This document shows, in pieces, positions 7,951-17,773 of a stretch of DNA of 64,000 bases (position 1 is its first letter; each line of letters opens with the position of its first letter). The notes under the pieces are model-generated. The model made no database searches, was not told the origin of the DNA, and was given only the letters and a program-made list of their open reading frames with translations. Location of the stretch: positions 29,387 through 93,386 of the forward strand of contig CAZHTM010000003.1 in NCBI GenBank assembly GCA_964535735.1, in the 5' to 3' direction. Source of the DNA: J089 sp964535735 (GTDB lineage Bacteria > Fidelibacterota > Marinisomatia > Marinisomatales > J089). Made by a program: the position numbers and the translations under genes.

Positions 7951-10900
7951 TGAGAAACCTCGGTATAGCCTCGATTTAAATATTGCTGCCGTTTCTTGAA
8001 TTTTACTTCAATCCGTTCCCCGTTTGGTCCCTGCATGAGAATTTTTTCATTTCGACCGATTTTCTTTTCCGCCTGAATAGGTTTCTGCACCTGCTGGGGT
8101 TGAGAGGACTGTTGTGGCCCGCCCGTAAAGCCCATCCCCGCCGTTTCATCGTGCTTCAATTGGATATTCCTCACTTTGGGCTGACGGACAACGGGCTGGC
8201 TTTCCATTCCCTGGATGCGCGTTCTAAAGAGACGCTGGACACTGGTACGATTCAGGTCCGATATCATTTCCTGGAAAAATTTGAATCCTTCGGATTTATA
8301 TTCGAGGAGCGGGTCCTTTTGACCATACGCCCGGAGATTAATCCCTTCCCGGAGCTGGTCCATGGCATATAAATGATCTTTCCATTTCTCGTCAATGGTC
8401 CGCAATATTACAAAGCGCTCGAAATTCCTCATGATTTCCGGCGGCAATAAACTCTCTCTGGCGGAATAAACGGCATAAGCCTGATCTACCAAATAATCCC
8501 GGAATTGATCCACCGAGAAATCCGAACCCAATTCATTCATCACGGTATCTTTATCCACGTCAACCAGGATGTGAGACGCAAAGAGTTGACGCAATGAATC
8601 CCAATCCCAGGATTCGGGGACCGAATCCCGGAGCAGATCCAATTCATCTTCAATGAAATCACGGATAAACTCAAAAACCGTGGCTTTCATATCCTTGCCA
8701 TGCAGTGCCTGGTTCCGAAGATCGTACACCACCTGGCGCTGCTGATTCATGACATTGTCATATTCCAGCAAATGTTTCCGAATGCCAAAATTGCGCATCT
8801 CCACCTTTTTCTGGGCATTGGAAATAGCACGGGTCACCATTTTGGCGGTGATGACTTCACCATCCTCCACACCCAAACGGTCCATGATGGAGGCTACCCG
8901 TTCACTATTGAACAAACGCATCAAATCATCTTCGAGGGAAAGATAAAATCGGGAGGACCCGGGATCGCCTTGACGGCCAGCCCGTCCCCGAAGCTGAAGG
9001 TCAATCCGTCGGGATTCATGGCGTTCCGTGCCAATGATATGCAGACCGCCTAATTCTGTCACCCCTTCGCCCAGTTTGATGTCGGTACCGCGTCCGGCCA
9101 TATTGGTGGCGATGGTTACGGCGCCTTTTTGACCGGCTCGAGCCACGATTTCCGCTTCGCGCTGATGGTGTTTGGCATTCAGGACATTATGGGGAATCCC
9201 TTTCCGCTTCAACATTCGAGATAGAAGTTCCGAGACTTCTACAGTGATGGTTCCTACCAGGGTGGGTTGACCTCGTTTATAGCAGTCTGTAATTTCCTCG
9301 ATAGCCGCATTATATTTTTCCCGTTTGGTTTTATAAACCAGGTCATCATAATCCGTTCGATTGACGGGGCGGTGGGTGGGAATAACCGTCACATCCAGGT
9401 CATAGATGGATCCGAATTCTTCCGCTTCGGTTTCAGCGGTTCCGGTCATTCCCGATAATTTGTCGTATAACCGAAAATAATTTTGGATCGTGATTGTGGC
9501 TAATGTCTGAGTTTCCCGTTCAATGGTCACATTTTCTTTGGCTTCCAAGGCCTGGTGCAACCCTTCACTGTAACGACGGCCGGGTAAAACGCGACCGGTA
9601 AATTCATCGACAATAAGAACTTTTCCGTCTTGGACCACATAATCCACATCTTTTTCATACATGGCGTAGGCCCGGAGCAGTTGATTGATATTGTGGATTT
9701 TTCCGCTGCGGTCCGCGTGAATCTGATAGGCTTTTTCTTTCTCTTCGGCTTTTTCTGTAGGAGACAAATCATCGCGCTGGTCAATTTCGGATAACATCTC
9801 TCCCAGATCTGGAATGACGAAGGTCTCCGGATCATCCGGAGCCAAGACCTTTCTTCCCTTTTCGGTAATATCAATGACATGGGTCTTTTCATCGATACTG
9901 AAGTAAAGGTCCTCATCTACTTCGTGAAGGCGCTTATCCCGCATGTAGGCCGATTCCACATTGTGCGCCATCTTGATGGTACCCTGTTCTTGGAACATTT
10001 TCATCAATTGCCGGTGCTTGGGCATGCCTCGTTTCGCCTGAAGCAGGTAGAGCCCCGCCTCATCCTTTTTATCTTCCTGGAGACATTTTTCCGCTTTCCG
10101 AACCAATTCCGATACCAGAGCGGTTTGTTTTCGCACCAGGTTTTGCACCATCGGTTTGAGTTCGATAAAGGTTGTATCCGTAGGCGCATCCACGGCCCCA
10201 GATATAATCAGTGGAGTCCGGGCTTCGTCAATAAGAACACTGTCCACCTCGTCCACCACCGCAAAGGCATGTCCGCGCTGAACCTGGTCTTCCGGAGCAA
10301 GGGCCATGTTGTCCCGTAAATAATCGAATCCAAATTCGTTATTGGTTCCATAGGTGATATCACAGGCATAGGCTTCGCGGCGCTGGTCATTGTCCATGGA
10401 ATTAAGAATGAATCCCACCGTCAGTCCCAGTCGCTTATAAATTGCCCCCATCCATTCCGCATCCCGTCGCGCCAGGTAATCATTAACCGTTACCACATGG
10501 ACACCACGTCCAGTAAGTGCGTTCAGGAAAATGGGCATCGTGGCCACCAGTGTTTTTCCTTCACCCGTTTTCATCTCGGCGATTTTCCCCCGGTGAAGGA
10601 TGATGGCACCAATAATCTGGACATCGTAAGGAATCATGTCCCAGGTTACCTCCTGGCTGGTTACCCGCCAGGACTCACCCATCATCCGCCGACAGGTTTC
10701 CTTGACCATGGCAAACGCTTCCACCAGAATATCCTCTAATGCTTCCGCCTCAGCCGCCAGGACCCGTTTATTAAATTCTTCCTTATCCAGCTCTTTGGAT
10801 TTTAGCTCTTCACGAACGGATTCCCGTCGGGATATGACCTGATCACGAAGAGCGTTGGTCCGATCCACCAATTCCTGATCGGTTTTGTCTGTGAGGGTTT

Positions 10901-10997
10901 CGGCAAAAGCGTTGATTTCATGTACGGTGGGCCATAGCGATTTGATTTCGCGTTCGGATTTAGTACCAAAAAATTTTGTCAGGAGTGTCTGCAACAT
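7947..10997 (-). CDS. secA: Protein translocase ATPase SecA
   Basis: Motor ATPase that drives unfolded preproteins through SecYEG. 1016 residues: Walker A in MKTGEGKTL at about 142-150, DEVDS at 249-253 (Walker B), TGTAETEAEEF, and the second motor domain ending in QLRGRAGRQGDPG. An insert near residues 270-420, rich in charged residues, makes it longer than E. coli SecA (901); such an insert is usual in Bacteroidetes-type SecA. The C-terminal tail is Q/P-rich (QQSSQPQQVQKP) and basic and has no CxCx8C[HC] zinc motif, so interaction with SecB through that motif is not expected. secD and secF lie at 34987-37826. The 129 bases upstream, to nusB, hold no gene. Confidence 0.98.
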   Translation of the reverse strand: MLQTLLTKFFGTKSEREIKSLWPTVHEINAFAETLTDKTDQELVDRTNALRDQVISRRESVREELKSKELDKEEFNKRVLAAEAEALEDILVEAFAMVKETCRRMMGESWRVTSQEVTWDMIPYDVQIIGAIILHRGKIAEMKTGEGKTLVATMPIFLNALTGRGVHVVTVNDYLARRDAEWMGAIYKRLGLTVGFILNSMDNDQRREAYACDITYGTNNEFGFDYLRDNMALAPEDQVQRGHAFAVVDEVDSVLIDEARTPLIISGAVDAPTDTTFIELKPMVQNLVRKQTALVSELVRKAEKCLQEDKKDEAGLYLLQAKRGMPKHRQLMKMFQEQGTIKMAHNVESAYMRDKRLHEVDEDLYFSIDEKTHVIDITEKGRKVLAPDDPETFVIPDLGEMLSEIDQRDDLSPTEKAEEKEKAYQIHADRSGKIHNINQLLRAYAMYEKDVDYVVQDGKVLIVDEFTGRVLPGRRYSEGLHQALEAKENVTIERETQTLATITIQNYFRLYDKLSGMTGTAETEAEEFGSIYDLDVTVIPTHRPVNRTDYDDLVYKTKREKYNAAIEEITDCYKRGQPTLVGTITVEVSELLSRMLKRKGIPHNVLNAKHHQREAEIVARAGQKGAVTIATNMAGRGTDIKLGEGVTELGGLHIIGTERHESRRIDLQLRGRAGRQGDPGSSRFYLSLEDDLMRLFNSERVASIMDRLGVEDGEVITAKMVTRAISNAQKKVEMRNFGIRKHLLEYDNVMNQQRQVVYDLRNQALHGKDMKATVFEFIRDFIEDELDLLRDSVPESWDWDSLRQLFASHILVDVDKDTVMNELGSDFSVDQFRDYLVDQAYAVYSARESLLPPEIMRNFERFVILRTIDEKWKDHLYAMDQLREGINLRAYGQKDPLLEYKSEGFKFFQEMISDLNRTSVQRLFRTRIQGMESQPVVRQPKVRNIQLKHDETAGMGFTGGPQQSSQPQQVQKPIQAEKKIGRNEKILMQGPNGERIEVKFKKRQQYLNRGYTEVSQ

Positions 10998-11126
10998 AAT
11001 GCTCTATTTTTTTCTAAGCCTAAATTTACAGATAAATAACGATGGAACGGGATGACAGTTTCCGATGGATATACTGAACCGTCGGACCCATTTTTCCAGG
11101 GATGATTCGATGGACCTGAAGCGTAT

Positions 11127-11564
11127 TTATTCGGCGGTATCCCGGTGCTGATAATCCTTGTAAACCGCATCCAGAATGCCATTTACAAAAGCAGAGCTCT
11201 CTTCCGTACTATATTCCTTGGCAATTTCAATGGCCTCGGCAATTGACACTTTGGGAGGAACATCTTTTACGAAATAGATTTCGATAATTGCCATTTGCAG
11301 AATAAGACGATCCAGAAGTGCTACTCGTTCATAATCCCAGTTCTGTAAATGGTGTTTGATGGTTTCTTCTACCCAGGAATGGTGCTCAACCACCAGCGTT
11401 AATACTTGCTGAACGTAGTCCCGGCTGGGACGCTCGAAGGAATAGCGCTCCCATAAATCGTGGATGACTTTGGTTACCGGTTCATCACTGATTTCCAGAG
11501 CGTATAAGCCCTGGAAAACAGCAACGCGCGCCTGTCGCCGGGGATGCGGTTTACTTGTGGTCAC
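11127..11564 (-). CDS. nusB: Transcription antitermination factor NusB
   Basis: RNA-binding protein that, with NusE, NusA and NusG, supports antitermination on rRNA operons. 145 residues, all-helical. It has the N-terminal RRQARVAVFQGLYALE (RNA/NusE-binding arginines) and the C-terminal IAEAIEIAKEYSTEESSAFVNGILD signature. The start is GTG 11564, inside the last codons of the leucine dehydrogenase gene (14-base overlap), so the two genes form one transcript. Confidence 0.95.
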   Translation of the reverse strand: MTTSKPHPRRQARVAVFQGLYALEISDEPVTKVIHDLWERYSFERPSRDYVQQVLTLVVEHHSWVEETIKHHLQNWDYERVALLDRLILQMAIIEIYFVKDVPPKVSIAEAIEIAKEYSTEESSAFVNGILDAVYKDYQHRDTAE

Positions 11565-12657
11565 GCTTTGACATGGGGTTCTGACGCGGTAAATAGATAT
11601 TTTTTAACCGGGCCAAGGCCTCCATCCGTTTTTCAGCGACTCGATTGGCGGCGATATAGGTGGCGATATTTTCATCTTCCGCCAAGGTGAAGATGGTCAT
11701 CAGGGTGTCATAGATACCTTCGGTTTGTTTGAAGGCGCGTTCCCGATTATATCCTTCCATTTCATTGGCCACGTTAATGAGTCCCCCACCGTTGATGGCA
11801 TAGTCCGGAGCATAAAGGATATTTTTTTCTGCCAACTTGGGTCCCTGCACGGATTCGTTTTCCAACTGATTGTTCGCAGCTCCGGCAATAATCGAACACT
11901 TCAATCTTTCCAGGGTATCGTCGTTAATGGTGGCGCCCAATGCACAGGGAGCATAAATATCCATATCCGCATCGTAAATCTCATCGGGTTCCACGACGTC
12001 CGCCCCAAATTCATTTGCCGCCGTTTTCAGCGCATCTTTGTCCACATCGGTCACCACTAACTTGACACCGTCTTTGTATAAATTCTTACAGAGGTTAAAT
12101 CCCACATGGCCTAACCCCTGGATACCTACCGTCAGACCCGCGAGAGAATCTTTTCCTGTGGCTTTCTTCACGGCTGCTTTCATCCCCACGTACACGCCGT
12201 AGGCTGTGACGGGAGAGGGGTCACCACTGCCTCCCAAAGCGCGGGAAATTCCCGTAACGTAACGGGTCTCCATTCGCACCCATTCCATATCCTTAACACT
12301 GGTCCCCACGTCTTCCGCCGTGATATACCGTCCACTGAGGCCTTCCACAAAACGACCGAATGAACGGAACAATAATTCCGATTTATCTGTTTTGGAATTT
12401 CCAATAATAACCGACTTCCCACCCCCTAAATTCAAATTGGCGATGGCGGCTTTATACGTCATTCCTCGGGATAACCGCAATACGTCCCGCAGGGCGTCTT
12501 CTTCCGTAGTATAAGGAAACATACGGCAACCACCCAGGGCCGGGCCGATGGTAGTATCATGAATGGCAATTATGGCTTTCAAGCCGGAATTTTCATCATT
12601 ACAAAAAACCACTTCTTCGTGGCTGCGTTTTTCCATAGCCTCAAATACTGCAGGCAT
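11551..12657 (-). CDS. Leucine dehydrogenase (Glu/Leu/Phe/Val dehydrogenase family)
   Basis: NAD-dependent oxidative deamination of leucine and other branched-chain amino acids to 2-oxo acids, or the reverse. 368 residues. K69 in MTYKAA and K81 in LGGGKSVIIG match the substrate and catalytic lysines of leucine dehydrogenases (K68/K80). GIQGLGHVGFNL is the NAD-binding glycine motif, and PDYAINGGGLINVANE is the family's C-terminal signature. A strong ribosome-binding site (GGAGGAAG) precedes ATG 12657. It sits 59 bases after an acyl-CoA dehydrogenase and a thiolase on the same strand, which suggests branched-chain amino acid breakdown. A valine or phenylalanine preference cannot be excluded. 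Confidence 0.9.
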   Translation of the reverse strand: MPAVFEAMEKRSHEEVVFCNDENSGLKAIIAIHDTTIGPALGGCRMFPYTTEEDALRDVLRLSRGMTYKAAIANLNLGGGKSVIIGNSKTDKSELLFRSFGRFVEGLSGRYITAEDVGTSVKDMEWVRMETRYVTGISRALGGSGDPSPVTAYGVYVGMKAAVKKATGKDSLAGLTVGIQGLGHVGFNLCKNLYKDGVKLVVTDVDKDALKTAANEFGADVVEPDEIYDADMDIYAPCALGATINDDTLERLKCSIIAGAANNQLENESVQGPKLAEKNILYAPDYAINGGGLINVANEMEGYNRERAFKQTEGIYDTLMTIFTLAEDENIATYIAANRVAEKRMEALARLKNIYLPRQNPMSKRDHK

Positions 12658-12716
12658 AATCTTCCTCCAATTTAGAATGTTGGTTTAGGTGTCTCATTGT
12701 CATCCCAAGGACACCG

Positions 12717-13859
12717 TTAGTCTTTTAAAAGTTCACGGGCAATGACCAATTCCTGAATCTCAGACGTTCCTTCATAAATCTGAGTAATTTTTGCGTCCCG
12801 CATGAGACGCTCAACCCCAAATTCCTGCATATATCCATAGCCCCCGTGAATTTGCACACACTCCCGGGAGGCATCCATTGCGGTCTGAGATGCGAATAAT
12901 TTGGCCATGGCCGCTTCTTTTTGGTACGGTTGATGATGATCTTTTAGAAAAGCGGCTCTGTGAATTAGAAGTCGTGCCGCGTCTACGTTCGTCCCCATCC
13001 GGGCAATTTTACTCTGGATGGCGCCAAACTCCGCCAGGGTTTTTCCAAACTGTTTCCGTTCTTTCGCATACGAAATACTGTGATCCAGGGCGGCTTGTGC
13101 GATGCCCAATGCCTGAGCGGCAATACCGATCCGGCCTCCGTTTAGTGTTTTCATGGCGATTCGGAAGCCGTCCCCTTCTTTTCCAATGAGATTTTCTGCC
13201 GGAACCCGGCAATTTTCGAAATACAATTCGCAGGTGTCCGATCCGCGAATACCCAGCTTATTTTCTTTTTCTCCTGTGGTGAAGCCGGGCGTTCCTTTTT
13301 CAACAATAAAAGCGGAAATCCCTTTATACCCTATCCCTTTGGTGGTTAAACAGAATAAAATGACCACCTGGGAATTGATTCCGTTCGTCACCCAATTTTT
13401 TGTACCGTTGATGATATAATGATCACCATCTTTTTGAGCAAAGGTACGCATGTTGCTGGCATCGGAACCGGATTGGGGTTCCGACAGGCTGAAACCGCCG
13501 ATCCATTCCGCCGTGGCTAATTTAGGTAAATAGCGCCGCTTTTGGTCCTCGTTGGCCCAATCCAGGAAAATTTGAATCACCAGGGAATTATTGACCGACA
13601 TCACCACCGCGGCGGAAGCATCCACCCGCGCAATTTCTTCCATCGCGATCACATAGCTTATGGCGTCCATTCCAGCGCCGTTCCACTTCTCCGGCGTCAT
13701 GATGCCCATAAAACCCAATTCACCCATCATTTTTATCTGTTCCGCCGGGAAAACGGCTTTTTCATCTCGCTCAATTACCCCTGGTGCCAGGTGATCCCGG
13801 GCGAACTCACGAGCGGTTTGGCGAACCAGTTCCTGTTCCGGAGTTAAAGTAAAATCCAT
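12717..13859 (-). CDS. Acyl-CoA dehydrogenase (short/medium or branched chain)
   Basis: FAD enzyme that introduces the 2,3-double bond into acyl-CoA and passes electrons to ETF. 380 residues from ATG 13859 (MDFTLTPEQELV), the family's normal start; an upstream in-frame start would add an unrelated leader inside the thiolase gene. Visible features: FSLSEPQSGSDASN (FAD/substrate loop), YAKERKQFGK, IHGGYGYMQEFGVERLMRDAKI, and YEGTSEIQ with the catalytic glutamate. The ATG shares one base with the thiolase stop (TGATG). With leucine dehydrogenase downstream, isovaleryl-CoA or butyryl-CoA are reasonable substrates, but this is inference. Confidence 0.93.
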   Translation of the reverse strand: MDFTLTPEQELVRQTAREFARDHLAPGVIERDEKAVFPAEQIKMMGELGFMGIMTPEKWNGAGMDAISYVIAMEEIARVDASAAVVMSVNNSLVIQIFLDWANEDQKRRYLPKLATAEWIGGFSLSEPQSGSDASNMRTFAQKDGDHYIINGTKNWVTNGINSQVVILFCLTTKGIGYKGISAFIVEKGTPGFTTGEKENKLGIRGSDTCELYFENCRVPAENLIGKEGDGFRIAMKTLNGGRIGIAAQALGIAQAALDHSISYAKERKQFGKTLAEFGAIQSKIARMGTNVDAARLLIHRAAFLKDHHQPYQKEAAMAKLFASQTAMDASRECVQIHGGYGYMQEFGVERLMRDAKITQIYEGTSEIQELVIARELLKD

Positions 13860-15046
13860 CAGTACGTCTCCACAATCACGGCTGAGGCTTCGCCACCGCC
13901 GATGCACAAAGTTGCCAATCCATAACGAACCTTTAACCGCTGCATGGCATGAATCAGCGTTACTAAAATTCGGGCGCCGCTGGCCCCGATGGGATGTCCA
14001 AGGGCGATGGCCCCGCCATGTACATTTACCTTTTTCGGGTCCAGATTGAAATTATCAATCGCTGCCATGGTGACTGGGGCAAAGGCTTCATTGATTTCCC
14101 AAAGATCGATTTGATCCGGGGTAAGATTGGCTTTTTTCAAACATTTTTCTATCGCGATAATCGGAGCGGTAGTAAACCACTCGGGCTCATGCGCGCCACT
14201 GGCCTGCGCCACTATGCGTACCAACGGTTTCAAACCCTGGGCTCTCGCTTCGACCTCACTCATGACCACCAACGCCGCTGCCCCATCATTAATTTTCGAG
14301 GCATTCGCAGCGGTAATTGTCCCGTCCTTTTGAAATGCCGGACGGAGGTGGGGAATTTTTTCGAATTTCGCTTTTCCCGGTTCTTCGTCCTGATCTACTA
14401 CCCGGGGATCGCCTTTTCGGACCGGAACCGTGACCGGAACCAATTCATCAGCAAACCATTGTTCCTGTTGAGCCCGTTGCGCCCGGGTGTAAGATTCTAC
14501 TGCAAAAGCATCCTGAGCTTCCCGGGAATAGTGTCGATCCGTGGCGCACAATTCCGCACAATTTCCCATGTGTTGATTGGTATACACATCCCAAAGACCA
14601 TCGTGAATCATGCTGTCAATCATTTGTCCGTGCCCCATTCGGTATCCCGTGCGCGCTTTGGGGAGGAGATAAGGAGCCAGGGACATATTTTCCATACCCC
14701 CTGCCACCACGCAGGTGGCATCTCCAACCTGGATAGCCTGTGTGGCCAACATAACGGCCTTCAGCCCGGAGCCACACATTTTATTGATGGTCAGACATTC
14801 AACAGCTAAGGGTAGTTCGGCGCGAATCGCAGCTTGACGGGCGGGCGCTTGTCCCAATCCAGCGGGCAAGACATTGCCCATGATCACCTCATCTACCTGG
14901 TCCGGCGATACCCCACTGCTGTCAACGGCAGCCCGGATCGCGGTGGCTCCCAGTTCGGGAGCCGGAATTGTAGATAAAGAGCCTTGAAAAGAACCTACCG
15001 GCGTTCGCCGGGCGGATAGAATAACAACGGTGTTAAGTGATGACAT
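13859..15046 (-). CDS. Acetyl-CoA acetyltransferase (thiolase II type)
   Basis: Claisen condensation of two acetyl-CoA, or thiolysis of 3-oxoacyl-CoA. 395 residues. The nucleophile is C91 in NKMCGSG; INDGAAALVV, NVHGGAIALGHPIGASGARI (histidine) and LCIGGGEASA (second cysteine) complete the active site. First gene of a minus-strand run thiolase, acyl-CoA dehydrogenase, leucine dehydrogenase, nusB. The 226 bases upstream separate it from phoH and hold no gene that I can support. Confidence 0.94.
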   Translation of the reverse strand: MSSLNTVVILSARRTPVGSFQGSLSTIPAPELGATAIRAAVDSSGVSPDQVDEVIMGNVLPAGLGQAPARQAAIRAELPLAVECLTINKMCGSGLKAVMLATQAIQVGDATCVVAGGMENMSLAPYLLPKARTGYRMGHGQMIDSMIHDGLWDVYTNQHMGNCAELCATDRHYSREAQDAFAVESYTRAQRAQQEQWFADELVPVTVPVRKGDPRVVDQDEEPGKAKFEKIPHLRPAFQKDGTITAANASKINDGAAALVVMSEVEARAQGLKPLVRIVAQASGAHEPEWFTTAPIIAIEKCLKKANLTPDQIDLWEINEAFAPVTMAAIDNFNLDPKKVNVHGGAIALGHPIGASGARILVTLIHAMQRLKVRYGLATLCIGGGEASAVIVETY

Positions 15047-15272
15047 GTAGATAATCCTGGTTAGCGGTTATACAACGGTGTTTGCTTGAAAAATATAATC
15101 CAGGACAACGGGGGCCGTGGTTTGTGTCCGGTGTAGAAATCGTGAAATACCATGAAAGATCTTCGGCAATCCTCTTGTGACCAATCCTGTCTGTATGTTA
15201 TCCACAAAGGAAAAAATCAGTACTAGAAATTAGTAAAAAGAATGATTAATTCATGAACTTTTCATGCCCAAC

Positions 15273-16217
15273 CTAATTGGTGGAATTGGCCTTTCCATAG
15301 GCATTGATAATCTTGCGCACCAATTCATGACGGACCACGTCGTTCTCATCCAAATGAAGGATTTTGATTCCTTCAATTTCGCCCAAGAGGTCGATGACTT
15401 CCACCAGTCCGGATTTGGATGTTTTGGGTAAATCAATTTGGGTAATATCTCCGGTAACGATGGTCCGGGAATTCACTCCCAGTCGCGTCAGAAACATTTT
15501 CATCTGCATGGAAGTGGCGTTTTGGGCTTCATCCAAAATGATAAAGGCACGATTCAAGGTGCGACCCCGCATATACGCCAGTGGAATAATCTCAATCACA
15601 TGTTTTTCCAGCAACGGTCTTAGCCGTTCCCGAGGCATCATCTCGCCTAGGGCGTCGTATAATGGCGCCAGATAAGGATCCACTTTCTCTTTTAAATCGC
15701 CTGGTAGAAATCCCAAGTTTTCCCCGGCTTCCACCGCTGGTCGGCAGAGAATAATGCGTTCCACCTCGTGATTCTCTAATGCCGCCACGGCAAACGCCAC
15801 TGCGATGAATGTTTTCCCGGTTCCCGCCGGTCCCACCGAGAACACAATATCATGTTTTCTGACCGCTTTAACATACGCTTCCTGTCCAGGCGTCCGCGGA
15901 GTTATGGCTCCTTTACGTCCGTAATGAATGACTTGCGAGACATCGTTGGAGGCATGCCCATTCTCCACCTTGATTACGGTAACGAGGTTGGTCACATCCT
16001 TTCGAGTGAGATGTCCTTTTCGGCTTATGGTCTGGAGCATTTCATGAATGATTTCCTGAATCTGATTCACATCCGATTCATCGCCGTCCAGAATCACTTC
16101 ATTACCCCGCACAATGATTTTGGCCTCGAAACTGTCTTCTATTATGGATAAATGAGCATCTTGGGGCCCTAAAAGGATTTGTAAATCAGCGCCTTTTAAT
16201 TCAATTGTCTTTTTCAA
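15273..16217 (-). CDS. PhoH-like ATPase (PhoH/YbeZ family)
   Basis: Cytosolic P-loop ATPase linked in other bacteria to RNA metabolism and ribosome maturation (YbeZ, with the nuclease YbeY). 314 residues. Walker A GPAGTGKT at 129-136, Walker B AFIILDEAQN near 224-233, and TGDITQIDLP as sensor; the N-terminal 100 residues form the usual KH-like region. The start appears to be TTG 16217, because no ATG or GTG lies near in frame and AGGATGG stands a few bases upstream. A ybeY gene is not next to it; the minus-strand side downstream is the thiolase cluster. It is divergent from the TatT-like gene. Confidence 0.93.
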   Translation of the reverse strand: MKKTIELKGADLQILLGPQDAHLSIIEDSFEAKIIVRGNEVILDGDESDVNQIQEIIHEMLQTISRKGHLTRKDVTNLVTVIKVENGHASNDVSQVIHYGRKGAITPRTPGQEAYVKAVRKHDIVFSVGPAGTGKTFIAVAFAVAALENHEVERIILCRPAVEAGENLGFLPGDLKEKVDPYLAPLYDALGEMMPRERLRPLLEKHVIEIIPLAYMRGRTLNRAFIILDEAQNATSMQMKMFLTRLGVNSRTIVTGDITQIDLPKTSKSGLVEVIDLLGEIEGIKILHLDENDVVRHELVRKIINAYGKANSTN

Positions 16218-16262
16218 AACTTGATATCCATCCTAACTTTCGTGGTTAAATTTACACCCGCA

Positions 16263-17150
16263 ATGTCATTTGGACTCAAAGAACTGACCCGACGTTCCTT
16301 CTTGCCTCTGATCCTTTCCCTGGCTTTAGTGCTAATCTTTATTCAATGCGCAGGCCCGGGATACTCCATTCAGAAAAATCTGGACCAAAATGCCGAATTC
16401 CTGATGAAACAAGCTGAATCACATTGGGAGCAACGGGATAAAGAAGATTACGCCCGACGGGCGCTTCTCTTTTGGAGTAAAGCATTATTGATTTATCCTG
16501 ACGATCCGGAATTGAGCATCCATTTCAGCCACGCCTGTTATTTCGTAGCCTATTACTGGGAACAGGATTCTCAACAAAAAGATCACTTATATGGAGACGC
16601 GATTACCCAGCTTGAAAAAATTCTATTTCCTCCTGTCGTAGCTGACACCGTTCAGGTTTCCAATGATTCCATCGCTGCCCAAATCAAGAGAATTGAATCC
16701 TTGCCGGAAGATCAAATCGTTCTCTTATACTGGTGGGCTAAAAATCGGGTGCATCGGTTAATTCAAAAACCGGTTGTGGAACGGATGCATGAACGGGAAG
16801 TGATTGAAACGGCTTTACACCGGATTCTAACGTCCAATCCCACATACGATTATGGAGGAATATATCGCTTGTTCGGAACGTTTTACTCAAGACTGCCCGG
16901 TGTGGACCTGGAACGAGTGGAATCGTATTTCAAACAGGCCCGGGAAGCCTACCCCTCCTGTTATGCCACGGTGGTACAACAAGCCCGGTTTCTGGATACG
17001 AAAGCGGGAAACCGAGATCGTTTTCATGAGGAATTAACCTGGGTCATCAACCAGGACCCGACGGTGAATCCCAACATTATACCGGAAAACCTTCGCAATC
17101 AAGCCTTGGCCAAAGCGTTATTGGAACAGGAAACCTATTTATTCGAATGA
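16263..17150 (+). CDS. TatT-like lipoprotein (TRAP transporter T-component family)
   Basis: About 295 residues from ATG 16263; an in-frame TTG at 16221 would add 14 residues without the look of a signal peptide. The N-terminus RRSFLPLILSLALVLIFIQCAG is a lipoprotein signal with the lipobox cysteine. The rest is helical and repeat-like: FWSKALLIYPDDPEL, then LYWWAKNR, then ILTSNPTYDYGGIYRLFGTFYSRLPGVD and FKQAREAYPSCYATVV, the pattern of TatT/Tp0956 proteins, which trimerise with TRAP substrate-binding proteins. No TRAP transporter genes are next to it, so the partner is not visible. A generic TPR lipoprotein is the alternative. Confidence 0.7.
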   Translation: MSFGLKELTRRSFLPLILSLALVLIFIQCAGPGYSIQKNLDQNAEFLMKQAESHWEQRDKEDYARRALLFWSKALLIYPDDPELSIHFSHACYFVAYYWEQDSQQKDHLYGDAITQLEKILFPPVVADTVQVSNDSIAAQIKRIESLPEDQIVLLYWWAKNRVHRLIQKPVVERMHEREVIETALHRILTSNPTYDYGGIYRLFGTFYSRLPGVDLERVESYFKQAREAYPSCYATVVQQARFLDTKAGNRDRFHEELTWVINQDPTVNPNIIPENLRNQALAKALLEQETYLFE

Positions 17151-17179
17151 ATCCTATCTGGTGAGCCGAACCCTTTGAC

Positions 17180-17761
17180 ATGAACATCCTCATTTGGGTT
17201 GTGGTCAGTTTCGTCATTGGTCTTGGCCTTCTCCTCATCCTTCCGTATCGAATCCACATAAAGGGGAAGTATATCGATACATTGGAAAAACGGAAATGGA
17301 ATGGTCTCATACAAGTGGGAACAACCCGGTTTGGTATCCAAATCCGATCCTCACAGTACAAGACGATTGAGTTCGGCCCCTACCACCATCCCTGGTTCTC
17401 ACATGAACGCCGCACCAAAACCCGAACGGCGAAAGCTAAGTCCAAACCGCGTATGCGTAAGCGTTCCTGGAAAAAAATACCTTCACAGGAATGGGTGAAA
17501 CTGATAGAATCCACCCTTGATTTTCAGTCTCTCAACTTGGAAGGTCAGATTGGATTTACCAATCCCATGACCACTGGTATCGTTTATGGAATCGCCTCCT
17601 ATCTGACCTCGCTACCTGGAATGTCCAAATTCCATCTCCAAATTCAGCCTCAATTTCAACTTCTACCAAACACGCAATTGATCGGTCATTTAACCTTTCA
17701 ATTCCGTCCGTTGATCGTTCTCTGGCATGGGGGAAAGACAATGGTTAAATTACATGACTAA
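17180..17761 (+). CDS. DUF2953-like membrane-anchored protein (YtfI-like)
   Basis: 193 residues: one N-terminal membrane helix (ILIWVVVSFVIGLGLLLILPYRI), a basic linker (RTKTRTAKAKSKPRMRKRSW) and a beta-rich tail with FTNPMTTGIVYGIASYL and GHLTFQFRPLIVLW. That tail resembles DUF2953 proteins such as B. subtilis YtfI ('GxxxPxxTGxxYG', then an 'R.RP' strand). The gene ends 12 bases before a YtfJ/GerW-like gene, and ytfI-ytfJ is a known pair in Firmicutes, which supports the assignment. Function unknown. Confidence 0.6.
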   Translation: MNILIWVVVSFVIGLGLLLILPYRIHIKGKYIDTLEKRKWNGLIQVGTTRFGIQIRSSQYKTIEFGPYHHPWFSHERRTKTRTAKAKSKPRMRKRSWKKIPSQEWVKLIESTLDFQSLNLEGQIGFTNPMTTGIVYGIASYLTSLPGMSKFHLQIQPQFQLLPNTQLIGHLTFQFRPLIVLWHGGKTMVKLHD

Positions 17762-17773
17762 AAAGGGGTTATT

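Noticed and set aside
13994..14809. 271-codon plus-strand frame opposite the thiolase gene
   Set aside because: Antisense shadow of a clear thiolase; its residues show no domain and it lacks a ribosome-binding site.
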